A stretch of DNA of 64,000 bases from Przewalskia tangutica. Lineage: Eukaryota; Streptophyta; Magnoliopsida; Solanales; Solanaceae. The notes under the pieces were generated by a model. The model did no database searches. It was not told the origin of the DNA and was given only the letters and a program-made list of their open reading frames with translations. The position numbers were made by a program, and so were the translations under genes. Below are positions 12,300-23,384 of this stretch, in pieces (positions within the stretch are counted from its first letter, which is position 1; the number at the start of each line of letters is the position of its first letter). The stretch lies in contig CM056729.1 in assembly GCA_029844215.1 (NCBI GenBank), positions 6,014,001 through 6,078,000 on the forward strand, read 5' to 3'.

Positions 12300-13230
12300 G
12301 ACATCTGTAGAGATTGAACCACACAACTATACAGAAGCAGTCAAGGACAAAAGATGGGTTCATGCAATGAAGGCAGAAATACAAGCACTGGAGAACAATA
12401 AAACTTGGGAACTTGTGAAGCTTCCAGAAGGCAAAAAGGCCATTGGTTGCAAGTGGGTTTATAGATCAAATATAAAGCCACAGGAGAAGTTGAGAGATAC
12501 AAGGCAAGGCTGGTTGCAAAAGGCTATAATCAAAAGGAAGGTTTAGATTATCATGAAACCTTTTCTCCGGTGGTAAGGATGACTCATCGAGGTCTCAGAA
12601 TTCTTTGTTGCAGCTGCCAAGAGATGGATCATTTATCAAATGGATGTCTACAATGCTTTCCTTCAAGGAGATTTATATGAAGAGGTTTTCATGAAGCTAC
12701 CAGATGGCTTCCATAGCAATAAAGGCCAGAACAAGGTATGCAGGCTAATCTAGTCCCTATATGGCCTAAAACAAGCATCTAGGCAATGGAATATTAAGTT
12801 GACATCAGCTCTGATTCATTCTGGATTTCATCAAAGTCAGTTAGACAATTCTCTGTTTACCAAACAACAAGGTGACAAGCTAGTGGTGGTTCTAGTCTAT
12901 GTTGATGATCTGCTAATTACTGGGAATGAACAAGTACTTATCCAATCTACCAAACAAGCTTTACAGAATGCCTTCAAGATTAAGGATTTGGGGGAACTAA
13001 AATACTTTCTGGGCATAGAGTTTGCAAGGAGCTCCCAAGGTATTGTCATGAATCAAAGGAAGTATGCCTTGGAACTCATCTCTGATTTAGGCTTGTCAGG
13101 TGCCAAGCATGTAACCTCCCCTATGGAGCTAAATCAGAAACTTACAACAGTTGACCTTGATAATTTGCTTACTGCTCAACAAATGTCACAGAACACAGCA
13201 ACTCAGTCCACAGATTCACCAGATCATTTG
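12300..13230 (+). pseudogene. copia-1 reverse transcriptase
   Basis: RT begins near NYTEAVKDKRWVHAMKAEI and NKTWELVKLPEGKKAIG in the upstream frame (11647-12546), loses frame at about 12480-12520 within the RYKARLVAKG block, and is broken up to 12798. From 12799 the frame is open again with LVYVDDLLITGN (YVDD at residues 34-37) and KYFLGIEFARS. A TAG replaces a sense codon in the CRLI-stop-SLYGLKQ motif near 12751. These lesions rule out a working polymerase. Confidence 0.9.
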
Positions 13231-13870
13231 CTTCCTGATCCAAGCTTGTATAGGAGACTCATTGGCAGGCTGCTATATCTAACCAATACTAGACCTGATA
13301 TTGCTTTTGATGTACAACATTTGAGCCAATTCATGCAACAACCTAAGAATTCACACTTGGAGGCTGGGATGAGATTGGTCAAGTACATCAAAAGGGCTCC
13401 AGGATCTGGTATTTTACTTAACAACTCCAGTACACCTCAACTTCAGGTGTATTGTGATGCTGACTGGGGGTCTTGTGTAAACACTAGACGATCTGTCACT
13501 GGTTACTTGGTATTGTTTGGTGAGTCATATGTGGCATGGAAATCCAAGAAACAGGCTACCATATCCAGAAGCTCACCGGTGAGAATACGTGGCACCGGCC
13601 GCCGCGATGGTGAAGTGGCGTGGATGATGGGTTGCCGGAGCTGAACATTTCCATTCCTTCGCTTATTTCGTGTTCTTCGATGGTAGGTGCAATGCATTGC
13701 GGCTAACCTCGTGTTTCGCTTAACGCACCAAACATATCGACATCGATTGTCATTTCATCCGGGAGAAGATTAAGGGAGGTCTTGTCCAGATTTCTTATCT
13801 TCCATCCACTGAACAACCAATGGACACAACTTCTGAGGCTCTACCTTCGCTCAACATACGTATTTGTTGT
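13230..13870 (+). pseudogene. copia-1 RNase H
   Basis: The frame from 12799 runs on through the connection (SLYRRLIGRLLYLTNTRPD) to RNase H: VYCDADWGSCVNTRRSVTGY and SYVAWKSKKQATISRSS. A frameshift then changes the expected SSAEAEY motif, and the remainder, including RTKHIDIDCHFIREK at about 13725-13775, is in other frames with stops. It ends just before the PPT. Confidence 0.85.
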
Positions 13871-13904
13871 CCAAGCTAGGAATGAAAGACATTTTCATAT
13901 CTCC

Positions 13905-13918
13905 TAGCTTGCGGGGGG
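13905..13918 (+). promoter_or_regulatory. copia-1 polypurine tract
   Basis: AGCTTGCGGGGGG directly precedes the 3' LTR. A G-rich tract at this place primes plus-strand synthesis in copia elements. Confidence 0.8.
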
Positions 13919-14172
13919 TGTAAAAGCACTAAAGTGTTAGAGGGTTAGAATGGTCATTTTACGTCAAAGGGCAGAATAGTCTTTTCTACATTTATTATTT
14001 TGTACACTGTATATGTACATTGTAGATATTATTGGAGAAGTTATCAGATTAAATTTTCTCCCAAGAAACCTAACGTACCTTCTTCCCTCTTCTTCCTGAA
14101 AACCCTAGTTACTAAATCCTTCTTGCTTCATTCTTATTGGTCTGTGAATATGAATTTCGATGTAGTTTGACA
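13919..14172 (+). repeat. copia-1 3' LTR (254 bp)
   Basis: Second copy of the LTR at 6344-6596, ending TTTGACA and followed by the AGTTT target duplication. Its end lies 523 bp upstream of the bHLH start codon and in the same orientation as that gene. Confidence 0.95.
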
Positions 14173-14177
14173 AGTTT

Positions 14178-14262
14178 TTCAAAAACCAACTTACATGAAC
14201 AAACAATGTTCTCAATTTTATTGGTTTGAAAATCTACTCTCAAAATCTATGACTAAATTGGA
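14178..14262. mobile_element. right half of the MITE split by copia-1
   Basis: Ends with AAAATCTATGACTAAATTGG, the imperfect inverse of the MITE end at about 6228-6250. See the left half at 6226-6343. Confidence 0.5.
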
Positions 14263-14695
14263 GCTAATAACCAAATCAAACCACTTTATACGAGCTTAGA
14301 TATGGAAAAATCTGGTTAGAGAGCACATTCTCTTTAATGGGTCTTACGCGATTGAATTTAAATTAGTCGGAGCTCCGATACAAATACCCAATATCGGATG
14401 TAAAACAAAAACAAAAAACCTACTCTATACAAGTTCAGTTTTTCTCTTTAAATATTTTCTCATCCTTATTTAAAGGGGTCAACCTATGTAAACAACATTC
14501 CAATAACATTTCTCTCTTCTCCTTTAGAATCATCTCTTTCTAAAATTGAACCAAACTTTCACAACAAAGCTACTGACGAAAACAAAAGCAAAAGAAAAAG
14601 AAAAGAAAAAGCAATTCTCTCTACAAAATATCAGTTATATACATAACTGAAACTAAATTCTTTGTAAGTTTATAACTATTTTTGTTGCAGAGAAA
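14263..14695 (+). promoter_or_regulatory. proximal promoter and 5' UTR of the bHLH gene
   Basis: This is all the unique DNA between the transposon insertions and the start codon. TATA-like TATTTAAAGG lies at about 14467-14476, followed by C/T-rich sequence typical of a plant transcription start and a purine-rich A/G leader at 14575-14620. A strong 3' splice-site-like TTTTTGTTGCAG ends at 14690, six bases before the ATG, so a 5' UTR intron is possible, but no convincing donor was identified. Confidence 0.45.
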
Positions 14696-17600
14696 ATGCA
14701 AACCATGAATTCACTACTAAATCAACAACCATCACAAATGTCACTTCAAGACCTTCAACAAAATGATGAAAATGGCAGTTCGGGTGAACAACACATGGGT
14801 CACTCCCACTTCGATCCGACGTTGTCTCATGACGATTTCCTTGAACAGATTCTCTCATATGTTCCTTCATCTTCTCCTTGGTCATGGAACCCACACCACC
14901 ACAACCTCTCTTCACCACCACTGCCGCCGCATAACCCTAGCTCCGGCGACAATCAACCACCGCCTTCTAATCCACTTCAACCGTTTCATTACGACAACCA
15001 GGCTTCTTCTCTCCTCGCTTCAAAGCTCCGCCACCACCAGATCACTGGTGGCGGTGGCGGCGCAGCTGCTAAGGCACTTATGCTACAACAACAGCTTTTG
15101 CTTAATAGCCTTAGGTCTCTGACTGGAGGTTCCGGTGACAACAGGCTCCTTTCTCTGCCTTTAAGCCTCCGTAATAATGGTGACCAAAACGACGGCGTTG
15201 CTAATCCGGTGAGTTTCAATTATATTTATGACTAGTTTTAAGTATTATCGTAAGTATTATTGATTAGTTACGTCATTAAATACAGGCTAATGACAGTTCC
15301 GTTCAAGCTCTTTTCAATGGATTCACCGGATCTCTTGGTCAAACTTCCAATCAACCTCAGCATTTTCATCATCCTCAGGTCCATACACATTTTACATATA
15401 ATATAAGTCCAGGGGCGGAGCCATATACGGTCCCCTTGGTCAGAAAATTACACTATTTATATATGATTAAAATTATTTTATATGTATAAATAATAGAGTT
15501 CGCAACTCTTCGTGTGTTTATTTCGGCATATTTTGAACCCTTTATCGCAAATTCTGGCTCCACCATGGCATATAACTACTAAAACTTTGAAATTATCCTG
15601 TACTATTTAGCGATAATTCATAGTACAATATTTTTGAAAAATTACATGGAGGATCGATGCAGGCACAGAGTTTCGGAGCTCCGGCGGAAGCGCCGGCGAT
15701 GAATCAAACTCCGGCAGCAAGCTGTTCAGCTGGCGGCGGTACAACGCCGGCACACCCAAAGCAACATCGAGTGAGAGCTCGTAGAGGACAAGCCACTGAT
15801 CCTCACAGTATCGCTGAAAGAGTACGTTAAATTACAGTTTTGCCCCTTTCTGTTTTGGATTTTTTCGATGAGTTTCATTTTTTTCCCCCTGATATTCCGA
15901 ATTTTCCGGGTTCTGTTTTGTTTTCTGTTACGAATGAAAATGGTGGGCAGTTACGTAGAGAGAGAATTGCTGAGAGAATGAAGGCTTTGCAGGAGCTGGT
16001 ACCCAATGGCAATAAGGTAATAATCAACGGTTTATCCATTAATTAATTAATTAATTCTTATTTTAATCTATATGATATATTACTAAGTACATTTTCAGAA
16101 TTGAAACACGCACGTTTGCTCCTTTTATTTGTAAATATCACTAATTTACCATGATTGTCAATTATTCCACCATTAATCATCAGTGTGTTATGTTAAATTT
16201 GTATTATTGTAGTTCATATCAAACTGAATTTTTAATCTTCTCTTAAGTTCATTTATCTCATTAATCTATATTTTACTGTAATATATTTTTATAACAATAA
16301 CAACATACTCATAAATATAATTTTATAAACAGGTCAAATATAATATATTTCTTACATCGAGGGACCAAAAACACGAATTGCAGTCAATTATATGTTAAAT
16401 ATGCTTAATTAGATATCGTAAGAACTAAAATCATAATTTTTCAATAATTAAGATATCAAAATTGCTATTAACCCTAAATCTATTATTATATATTTAAATT
16501 ATAACATAGTTCTGGTGCTATCTTTGCTTTGTTTGGTTAGTATACTGAAGTGCTGGGGCAGTTGTCCAGCTCTCAGTTTTTTTAAAATCTCTGTACTTCA
16601 ATGCTCATTTTGGTAATAAAATTATTTATTTATCAAAAAATATTATAATCATTAATTATCCGATCTTTACTTTGATTAAATTATCATTAGTTCTATAAAT
16701 CGGAAATTAATCATATTTAAATCGTAACTGCTCTGGGTCTTAACTCTTAACTGTACTTATTTGTCGTCCCATGTGATTGATGGATATCATAATCTTCAGG
16801 TTGGACACGTGTCAAGATAATAGGGCGAGTAGGTGGTTTTGTAGACTTATCCAACGGGCGGGGCGGGGTCGGGGTTTGGCGGGGCTGGGGTAGGTCGGGT
16901 CCGGAGGAGCTGACGAGGTCGGATGGGGTCATTTTTTTATTTGTCTTTAAATTAAATAAATAAATAAATAACACACATACACAACAAAATAGTTTAATAA
17001 AAACATCCCAAAACTGTTTTTGTGTCTCTTATATTGAAAATTACAAATAAATAACATAGTAAAATTACAATTAAAAGAATTACATTTTAAGATACACATT
17101 TTTTAGTTTCTTTATAATTTCTTGTGCTTCTTCTTCGCTGATCTCATGTTGACCGCAAGTCCGCAACTCCTACGCTCCGCACGAATTCAGTCTCTGAATA
17201 GAACTGCAATATCTAAATAGTCTTTTGCCACTGAATGTATGTGCTCCCCTATTTGAAATCTTCCCGCAGAAAATGCGCTTTCAGACGCTGCTGATGCGCT
17301 TTCCAACTAGCTCTGTGAATGTTTTTACATGTCTCAATAAACTTTCCGTCCCACCCTGACTTTTTTTTAAAATTATAAATATTTTCACAAATTTGACATC
17401 TAACTACTTCATTTTCTACGTTCTCCATACATCTGATTTTACATTTCGTTGAGGAGGCCCTCGTCTCATACTAGGGGGAATAGGAGGCGGTGCAGTTTGA
17501 GGTGCACTAGTGGGTGTGTCATCTAAATCTAATGGTACTTCAGGAAATGATTCAGTATCAATGAAATCGTCTTGTCTATGAGGATCTGGAGGAATATGAT

Positions 17601-19547
17601 GACTAGAAGAAATATCATTGCTCTTGTTACCCCTACTAGTAGAAGTACCCTTGCCCTTGTTACCTTCTATTATAATTATGCAAATAAATAATTAAAGATA
17701 GTGAAATTTAAGTAAGTGCGCTAAATAAAATGAAGAAACAATAATAATTTAATGAAGGAACCAAACGTTGACGTGTAATCGAGATGTTGAAAATTGAAAC
17801 TTAGTAGACAATGTAAAGAGAATGAGAGATAGATTGAGAGATTATTAGAGAGATTGTAATTGTCGGAAGATTTGTGAGAAATAATGAAGAGAAAATGAAG
17901 TATTTATAGTAGAAAAAATTAGGTTAAAGTGTAAATATAATAACTTAAGGGTTAAAAATAAATATTAGGGGTAGGGAGGTTGGGGGAGGGGTATTTGGCC
18001 GTTGCACAACGTCCAAATTGGTACAAAGTCGTTGTGCAATGGCTAGTAGGGGGTCGGATGGGGTGGGGAAGGGTCGGGGTGCGGTCGGTGCTGGGACGGG
18101 ATCAATTTTTTTTCTCGGCCCGTTCCGATACCAATACCGAGTACCGGTATACCAATACCGGTATAGTGCGGGGGTCGGGGCGGGATCGAGGTGGAGTCGG
18201 TTTACCCCGCCCCGTTGGACAGCCTTAGTGAGGACTGACGAGAATATATGAGTAAATATGTGTTACAAAAATAATATTGGTTCATACTACTCTTATCTCG
18301 ATCTTAAACATTTCGCTAAATTAACATTTTACTAATTGAAGCAGTAAGGATAAATTAAGAAAGAAAGTAATAAATACTTCTTGTTTTTTTTGTGTAAAGT
18401 TAAATATTTAATAAATTCAATCTACACGTCATTGAAAATTTAGGGATGATAATAGGGCGGGTTAGGGTGGGACAAACTTTGAATAGATTTTGACCTACCC
18501 TGTCCCGTTAAGTCCTGTCCCACCCCGTTTGTTCAATTAAGATTTATCTTTGACTTAATAGTGTATTTATTTTCTAATCAGTTTTTAAGTATTATTATAA
18601 ATGTAACTCATTGATATATTTTTTGGTAATACAGTGATAGTAATGCATTAATATTATCTTTTTTACGGTACTTATGACATGCAGCAAATTTATCAATAAA
18701 CATGTTCTTTTGTTGTGGTAGTGTGTGTTTGATTCAGATGTTTATCATGTTCCTGTTTGATAAGAGAAAATACTCTGCTCAACTAGTTCTTGTTGTTATG
18801 GATGAGTTAATAGATCAATGATGTAAAAACTGAAGCTGTGTCACTTCTATAAAAATATTTTTTGTTTTGAAATAAAAGATGGACAAAAGTTGATTTAAAG
18901 ACAAAAATTAAATTAATGGCCCAACAAGTAAAGGGAAAGAAAAGTAGAACTGATTTAACGGGGTTTCATGGGAAGTAGGCCACTGCATTTGTGGGCTTAA
19001 GACTTATTTTCTTCAAAACTCACCGCCTGCCCTTCCTCATTTCAATTTTAACAAAGCTAATTTTGCCCTACCCTCCCTGTCCCGTTAAGAGCTTACCCCG
19101 CCCTGCCCTACCCCAATTGTCATCCCTATCGAAAATAGTATAATCATCAAGATTATGATGCGGTGATAAGTAGTTATCCTTTATTCTTATAAGAAATTTT
19201 GAGTTTGTGCCTTGAAAATTGAATCGTCTTTAGTGGAAAGTATTTCCCTTCAAGTACGATTTTGTGATGCGAATCTGAATTAGTCGATCATAAAGAATAT
19301 TGAAAACCAGGAAAAAGTATTGTTCTTTACTTAATGTGTTTTGACATAAAAAATATCTTGTGTTTTAAATTAATTTAGAGGAAGAAAGTTAATGTGAAAT
19401 TGTGAATTCTCTTACTTAATTGATTATTGTAAGTGAAAGATATGAAGTGAATGGTGTTTAAATTAATGGGATACTAACGTGATAGTGTTTTTTGGGGTTA
19501 TGGAATGACAGACAGACAAGGCTTCAATGCTGGATGAGATCATCGAC

Positions 19548-19580
<33 letters not shown>

Positions 19581-22500
19581 CTACTCTCTCTTTTTCTTTA
19601 TTAAGGATTTTTAAATTGGAAAAAGGATGTTTCCTTGTTGACAATTTGGAGGGAAATAATGTTTTAAAAATTAGTTGTTGAATATGGGGTTTTTATTAAA
19701 AAGAATTACTTTCGGTCATTTTCATGTTGTTTGTGTTTCTTCTTGCTTTATGTGTGAACTCAGGTTCTGAGTATGAGCAGATTAGGTGGTGCTGCAGCTG
19801 TTGCTCCCCTAGTTGCTGATATGTCCTCTGAGTCTGAGGTACACCATATTTAACCCTTGTTGAATTGTCAATGATTTCACATGTATTCAATGGAATAATA
19901 TAACTAAACTAGAATCATCTTAATCAATAATTTCTTCACTTAATGTGAATAGAACTTATTATATCTTCATATTAGGGTCTGCTTGGAATGATGGAGAATG
20001 TTTTCTAGCAAAAATCTTTCCTGATAAATTAGTATCCTTGTTTATTTTCTGGTATTTAGTACTTAAATAAATAAAAAGAATTATCTAAAAATATTTATAT
20101 ATAATCTAAACAAACACCGTTAGGGATGCCGGTGGAGGCTATGGGGATAGGAGTGAAATGGGGGAGGGGGTGTTTAAAGATGAAGAGAAGTAAAATGTCA
20201 CTTATGAAACTTGTTTTTCATACTTTAAATTATTTTTCTTATTTTAAAAAAAAATTACTTTTCTAGAAAAAAAATACTATTTAAACTATTTTGACTAATC
20301 GAATATGAAAAAGTTAAAATAATTTCTCCATACCAAACACACCTTTAATCTTTGATCTAAGATAAAATGTTCATAAACTCATCATGGAAAAGACTGTTCA
20401 TAAGTCTCCGTCATATTTTCATCTTAGAGTCTTCGGATGCTTATGTTATCCATTGTTTTCATCCACTACAATTAACAAACTTCAGACACGTTCTACTCCT
20501 CGTGTGTTTTTGGGTTTTTCATCAAATCACCGTAGTTATAAATACTTTGATTTGTCCTCTAAATAAATCATCATTAATCGTCATGTTCTCTAGTGTACTA
20601 CTTGTAAAAAGCACGGGTACAATTTTTGCACAGACAACACCCACCAACTCACCCTCCAAACCAAAAAAAGTCGTACCTTGTTCTCGGGCATAGCTGGATG
20701 GCAAAGAAGGTGAACTTAAAATCTAACTGGAAGCCTGTAGCGTGGGCTTGAATCTTGGTGGGAGCACTTTGTTCTCTTCTGTGATAGGATATTATAGGTG
20801 ATATCAATTGCTTTATTTTTAAATTCTGATCATTCAGATACATTCCGTGATTTAATGATAGTATTGTTGAGAGACCGACACTAATATCTTCAGAAATAAT
20901 CGGACGTAAACAAGAAGTTGAATATAAAAAAAAAGTCATAACCCATCCTACCCGTTCTCCTCTCTAAGATGTCTCTCTCAAAATTCTCTGTCAGCATAAT
21001 GCGGCAAAAACAAAAAGTATCACGCGTGCCTACTCTACTTATGTTCCATTCTCCCTTTTCCCATCCTAGCCAAACACCCTTTCCACTTTACTTTCCAAAT
21101 TTTTAGTAATAAAAAGTAAGTACATTTTATTTGTCATTTACTCCATCATTAACTACTGATATATTTTCTCTTTAATTTATTGTTAAGTTTGATATAAATA
21201 TCAAGTACGAATGATTATTTGCACCACTATTTTGCAAGTCTGTTTTTAAAAAACATTTTTATCTCTAAAATAGTTTTACATTAAAATTTTCAATTTAAAA
21301 TGAAAAGCTTTTATGTTCGCACAATTATTATTACATGTTCAGGATCACATATTTAAGAAAATGAATGACTATACGAATATTGTGAGATTTTAAAATTATA
21401 AATCAATTTTTTAAAATATATTTCACTTTTATTTTGAAAAATATGAACTATTACTTATACTCATAAGTTCTAAAAACTATCAAGAACACTCAATCATATA
21501 AATATTTTAATAACACTGCTAATAATACAATTACTAGTTACTACAATTCAAATTACAATATAAAGATTCATTTTAATCTTTGCAACGGATTTCTATAGTT
21601 GGCAGAATAATTTTTCCTAAGGTTTCTTCTTCTGGTGTTTGAGCACAACTTAGCTCGTTTACTTTATAGAATAGATTGCTTTAATTGTGGAAAACATGAT
21701 AGATACGACTTTAATGGAAGAACGTGATAGATAGAATTAGTTGGGTCATGAATAGATAAGGCTTTTTTTATAAAATACAAAAGTTTTGGAGTAGTTTTTA
21801 AAAGTTTTGAAAAGGCCAAAACATAAATCGTGACCCAAAAATATGTTTGAGCCAGAATTTGGGATTTGAAGATTTGTTTTCAAAATCTGTCACAAATTTT
21901 ATGGCCAAACAAAGATTTGAAAACAAATCTTCAAAATATATTCCCAAAATCTATGATCAAACGAGTTATTTTCGCAACCATTCTTATATTTACCCTTTTG
22001 TAGCAAGTTTTGTGAGATAATTAATTCCACAACAATTATTTTAATTAAGTTTTAACCTACCTGCTTAGCATAATATAATACTTTTTGCACCGTATAGAAG
22101 TTAAAACTCATATTATTGGGTTATACAGGGAAGAGGTGAAGGAAATGGCGGGAGAGGAGGTAACGGAACGGCGTCATCATCAAACAACGACACAATGACG
22201 GTGACGGAGCACCAGGTGGCTAAACTGATGGAGGAAGATATGGGATCAGCCATGCAGTATCTCCATGGAAAAGGCTTATGCCTCATGCCTATATCCTTAG
22301 CTACAGCTATTTCAACTGCCACGTGTCACTCCAGGAACCCCATGATCCCTAGCGGCAACAACCGAGGCCCTACCACCAATGGCGAGGCTGGTGGACCAAC
22401 CTCTCCTAGCTTGTCGGTCTTGACTGTCCAGTCAGCCACTATTGGTGACGGTGGAATTTATCCCTACGTTAAAGACGCTACTTCTGTTTCTGAAGCTTAA
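14696..22500 (+). CDS. LRL: group XI bHLH transcription factor, LRL (LJRHL1-like) type, seven exons
   Basis: Exons, all ending in phase 0 with GT-AG introns: 14696-15208, 15286-15378, 15663-15821, 15951-16016, 19512-19577, 19764-19838, 22129-22500. They give 447 residues. The N-terminus is Gln/His/Ser/Pro-rich with an acidic DDFLEQILSYVP motif (about 46-57) and an AAAKALMLQQQLL helix. The bHLH spans about 245-299: basic region RVRARRGQATDPHSIAER with the G-box contact residues H250, E254 and R258, then MKALQELVPN, loop, and [20 protein letters not shown]. The C-terminal part contains EHQVAKLMEEDMGSAMQYL and GLCLMPISLATAIS, a block specific to this subfamily. Arabidopsis and Lotus relatives act in the nucleus downstream of RHD6-type factors in root-hair growth. 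Introns 4 (3.5 kb) and 6 (2.3 kb) are swollen by transposons. No coding lesion seen, so it looks functional. Which of LRL1-3 is the ortholog cannot be decided here. Confidence 0.93.
16842..18227 (-). mobile_element. internally deleted hAT transposon in bHLH intron 4
   Basis: GC-rich ends (about 16842-16925 and 17945-18227) bracket a minus-strand transposase relic. The right end, reversed, is TAAGGCTGTCCAACGGGG, matching the TAAGGTTGTTCAATGGG start of the hAT at 23385. Reading on the minus strand: an acidic Ser/Pro segment (about 17650-17480), a BED-type zinc finger with CQIC (about 17460-17340), then directly the hAT dimerisation region ASESAFSAGRFQIGEH (about 17330-17110). The catalytic RNase-H-like domain is missing. 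I could not find an 8-bp target duplication, so the ends are approximate. The right end also holds the near-palindrome TACCGGTATACC. Confidence 0.75.
18441..19133. mobile_element. hAT-type MITE in bHLH intron 4
   Basis: Starts TAGGGATGATAATAGGGCGG and ends with the inverse of TAGGGATGACAATTGGGG. The flanks ATTGAAAAT (left) and ATCGAAAAT (right) form an 8-9 bp target duplication with one mismatch, as expected for hAT. The interior is AT-rich and non-coding. Its ends are related to those of the element at 57176-58331. Confidence 0.75.
20402..20597 (+). mobile_element. 196-bp copia integrase scrap in bHLH intron 6
   Basis: The sequence encodes KSPSYFHLRVFGCLCYPLF and RSTPRVFLGFSSN and is about nine-tenths identical by eye to 487-670 of the copia fragment at the window start. 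It has no LTR, PBS or target duplication. It is in the same strand as the host gene and sits well inside the intron, so it should not reach the mRNA. Confidence 0.85.
21847..21964. mobile_element. hairpin MITE in bHLH intron 6
   Basis: Long inverted repeat: GATTTGAAGATTTGTTTTC on the left and its inverse (GAAAACAAATCTTCAAAAT) on the right, separated by about 30 bp. The right end, reversed, CGTTTGATCATAGATTTTG, equals the terminal motif of the MITE at 6226. This GTTTGGCCATA-like end class is common in Solanaceae. Confidence 0.65.
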
Positions 22501-22509
22501 ACTTAAGCT

Positions 22510-22740
22510 GGTCGTTTGGTGCGCAGAAATATTCTGGGATTTAGTTTGAATTAAATTTATACTATATTTAGTTGATGGTAAAATTATCATTATATCATCA
22601 ACTAAATACATTATAAATTTAATTCGAACTTAATCGTAGAATATCCGCCTTATTATTATTTTATCTTACCTTCTAAATGTGATAAATTAATTTAGAAATT
22701 ATAATGTCAAAATAATTTAATCCACGATACAAACGGCCCC
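22510..22740. mobile_element. MITE in the bHLH 3' UTR
   Basis: Starts nine bases after the stop codon. A strong central palindrome pairs GAATTAAATTTATACTATAT with ATACATTATAAATTTAATTC (22549-22628 region), and the outer ends GGTCGTTTGG and the inverse of GGGGCCGTTTG form weaker terminal repeats. The transcript would carry a long stem-loop immediately after the coding region. Target duplication not resolved. Confidence 0.65.
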
Positions 22741-22903
22741 TAAAGTTTGTTTGGAGGTTTTTAACGGCGTTGACTGATTCACTGACCCCTTTTCTACTGA
22801 GAAGAAAAATGGGGAAATAGTGTTGAGGGTTTCTCTTTTTATCAGCCGTCAAGTCTACCAAAATAAGGGTCTTTAGTTTTCCTTTTTTCTTTTTTCTTTT
22901 TTC

Positions 22904-22962
22904 ATACAAGAAAGAAAAAGAAAAAGAAAAAGAAAAATAAAAATAAAAAGAAAGAGAGTACC
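22904..22962 (+). repeat. A/G-rich microsatellite, (AAAAG)n-like
   Basis: Imperfect pentanucleotide AAAAG run with AAAAT variants at its end. It lies downstream of the bHLH gene. Confidence 0.8.
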
Positions 22963-23384
22963 AACAACGACGCCGTATTTAGGTAGACTTGGCTTAAGTA
23001 AGCTTAACTTAAGCTAACTACAGGAATGTCAATGCCCAATGACAACTATGGAACTCATGTTTATTTTAATCTTTACTTTCTAATGATGATCTTTTTTTCT
23101 TTTCTTTTTTGTGTTCTACTTAATTAAAGTTATATATGTAACGACGAGTTGTGATGATGTTATTATAATATAGTAGATGATTATGAATGATTACATGACC
23201 CAAACCAAGAAAAACTAAATTGAAAAAAGTTGAATAAATTTACTAAAATCCTGGATGGGGAAAATTGAAATATGATTCTCTCTCATTTCACGGAAAAGAG
23301 TAGACAGCTTTGAGGTGTTTGCTTTATCCTTCTCGTTTTTATTCTGACTGAAATCTCATTATTTTGGTATCTCTCTGTCTTAAG
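22963..23384. other. intergenic, nothing recognised
   Basis: AT-rich DNA between the bHLH gene and the hAT element. It may include the rest of the bHLH 3' end. No coding or RNA feature is visible. Confidence 0.5.

Larger units (their letters stand above)
6339..14177 (+). mobile_element. copia-1: Ty1/copia LTR retrotransposon with nested gypsy solo LTR
   Basis: A complete but dead copia element spans 6344-14172. It has LTRs at both ends beginning TGTAAAAGCACT and ending TTTGACA, a perfect 5-bp target duplication AGTTT (6339-6343 and 14173-14177), a PBS directly after the 5' LTR and a G-rich PPT directly before the 3' LTR. Inside, in copia order, are gag (6811-7740), protease (about 8027), GAG-pre-integrase and integrase (8057-12000), RT (12300-13230) and RNase H (13230-13860). 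A 2672-bp solo LTR of another family sits at 8534-11205. Stops, frameshifts and a changed protease active site show it cannot move by itself. I count three substitutions and one 1-bp indel between the LTRs, so it is fairly recent. Confidence 0.95.

Noticed and set aside
14662..14690. Tiny 5' UTR intron between TTTGTAAGT and TTGCAG before the bHLH ATG
   Set aside because: About 28 bases is far below the minimum plant intron size. A longer intron ending at 14690 remains possible.
15840..16046. 68-residue frame overlapping bHLH exon 4
   Set aside because: It is intron 3 plus exon 4 read through; the splice acceptor at 15949-15950 gives a far better bHLH match.
16842..18227. 8-bp target duplication for the hAT in bHLH intron 4
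   Set aside because: The flanking 8-mers TGGTTTTG and GTGAGGAC do not match, so the exact ends remain unproven.
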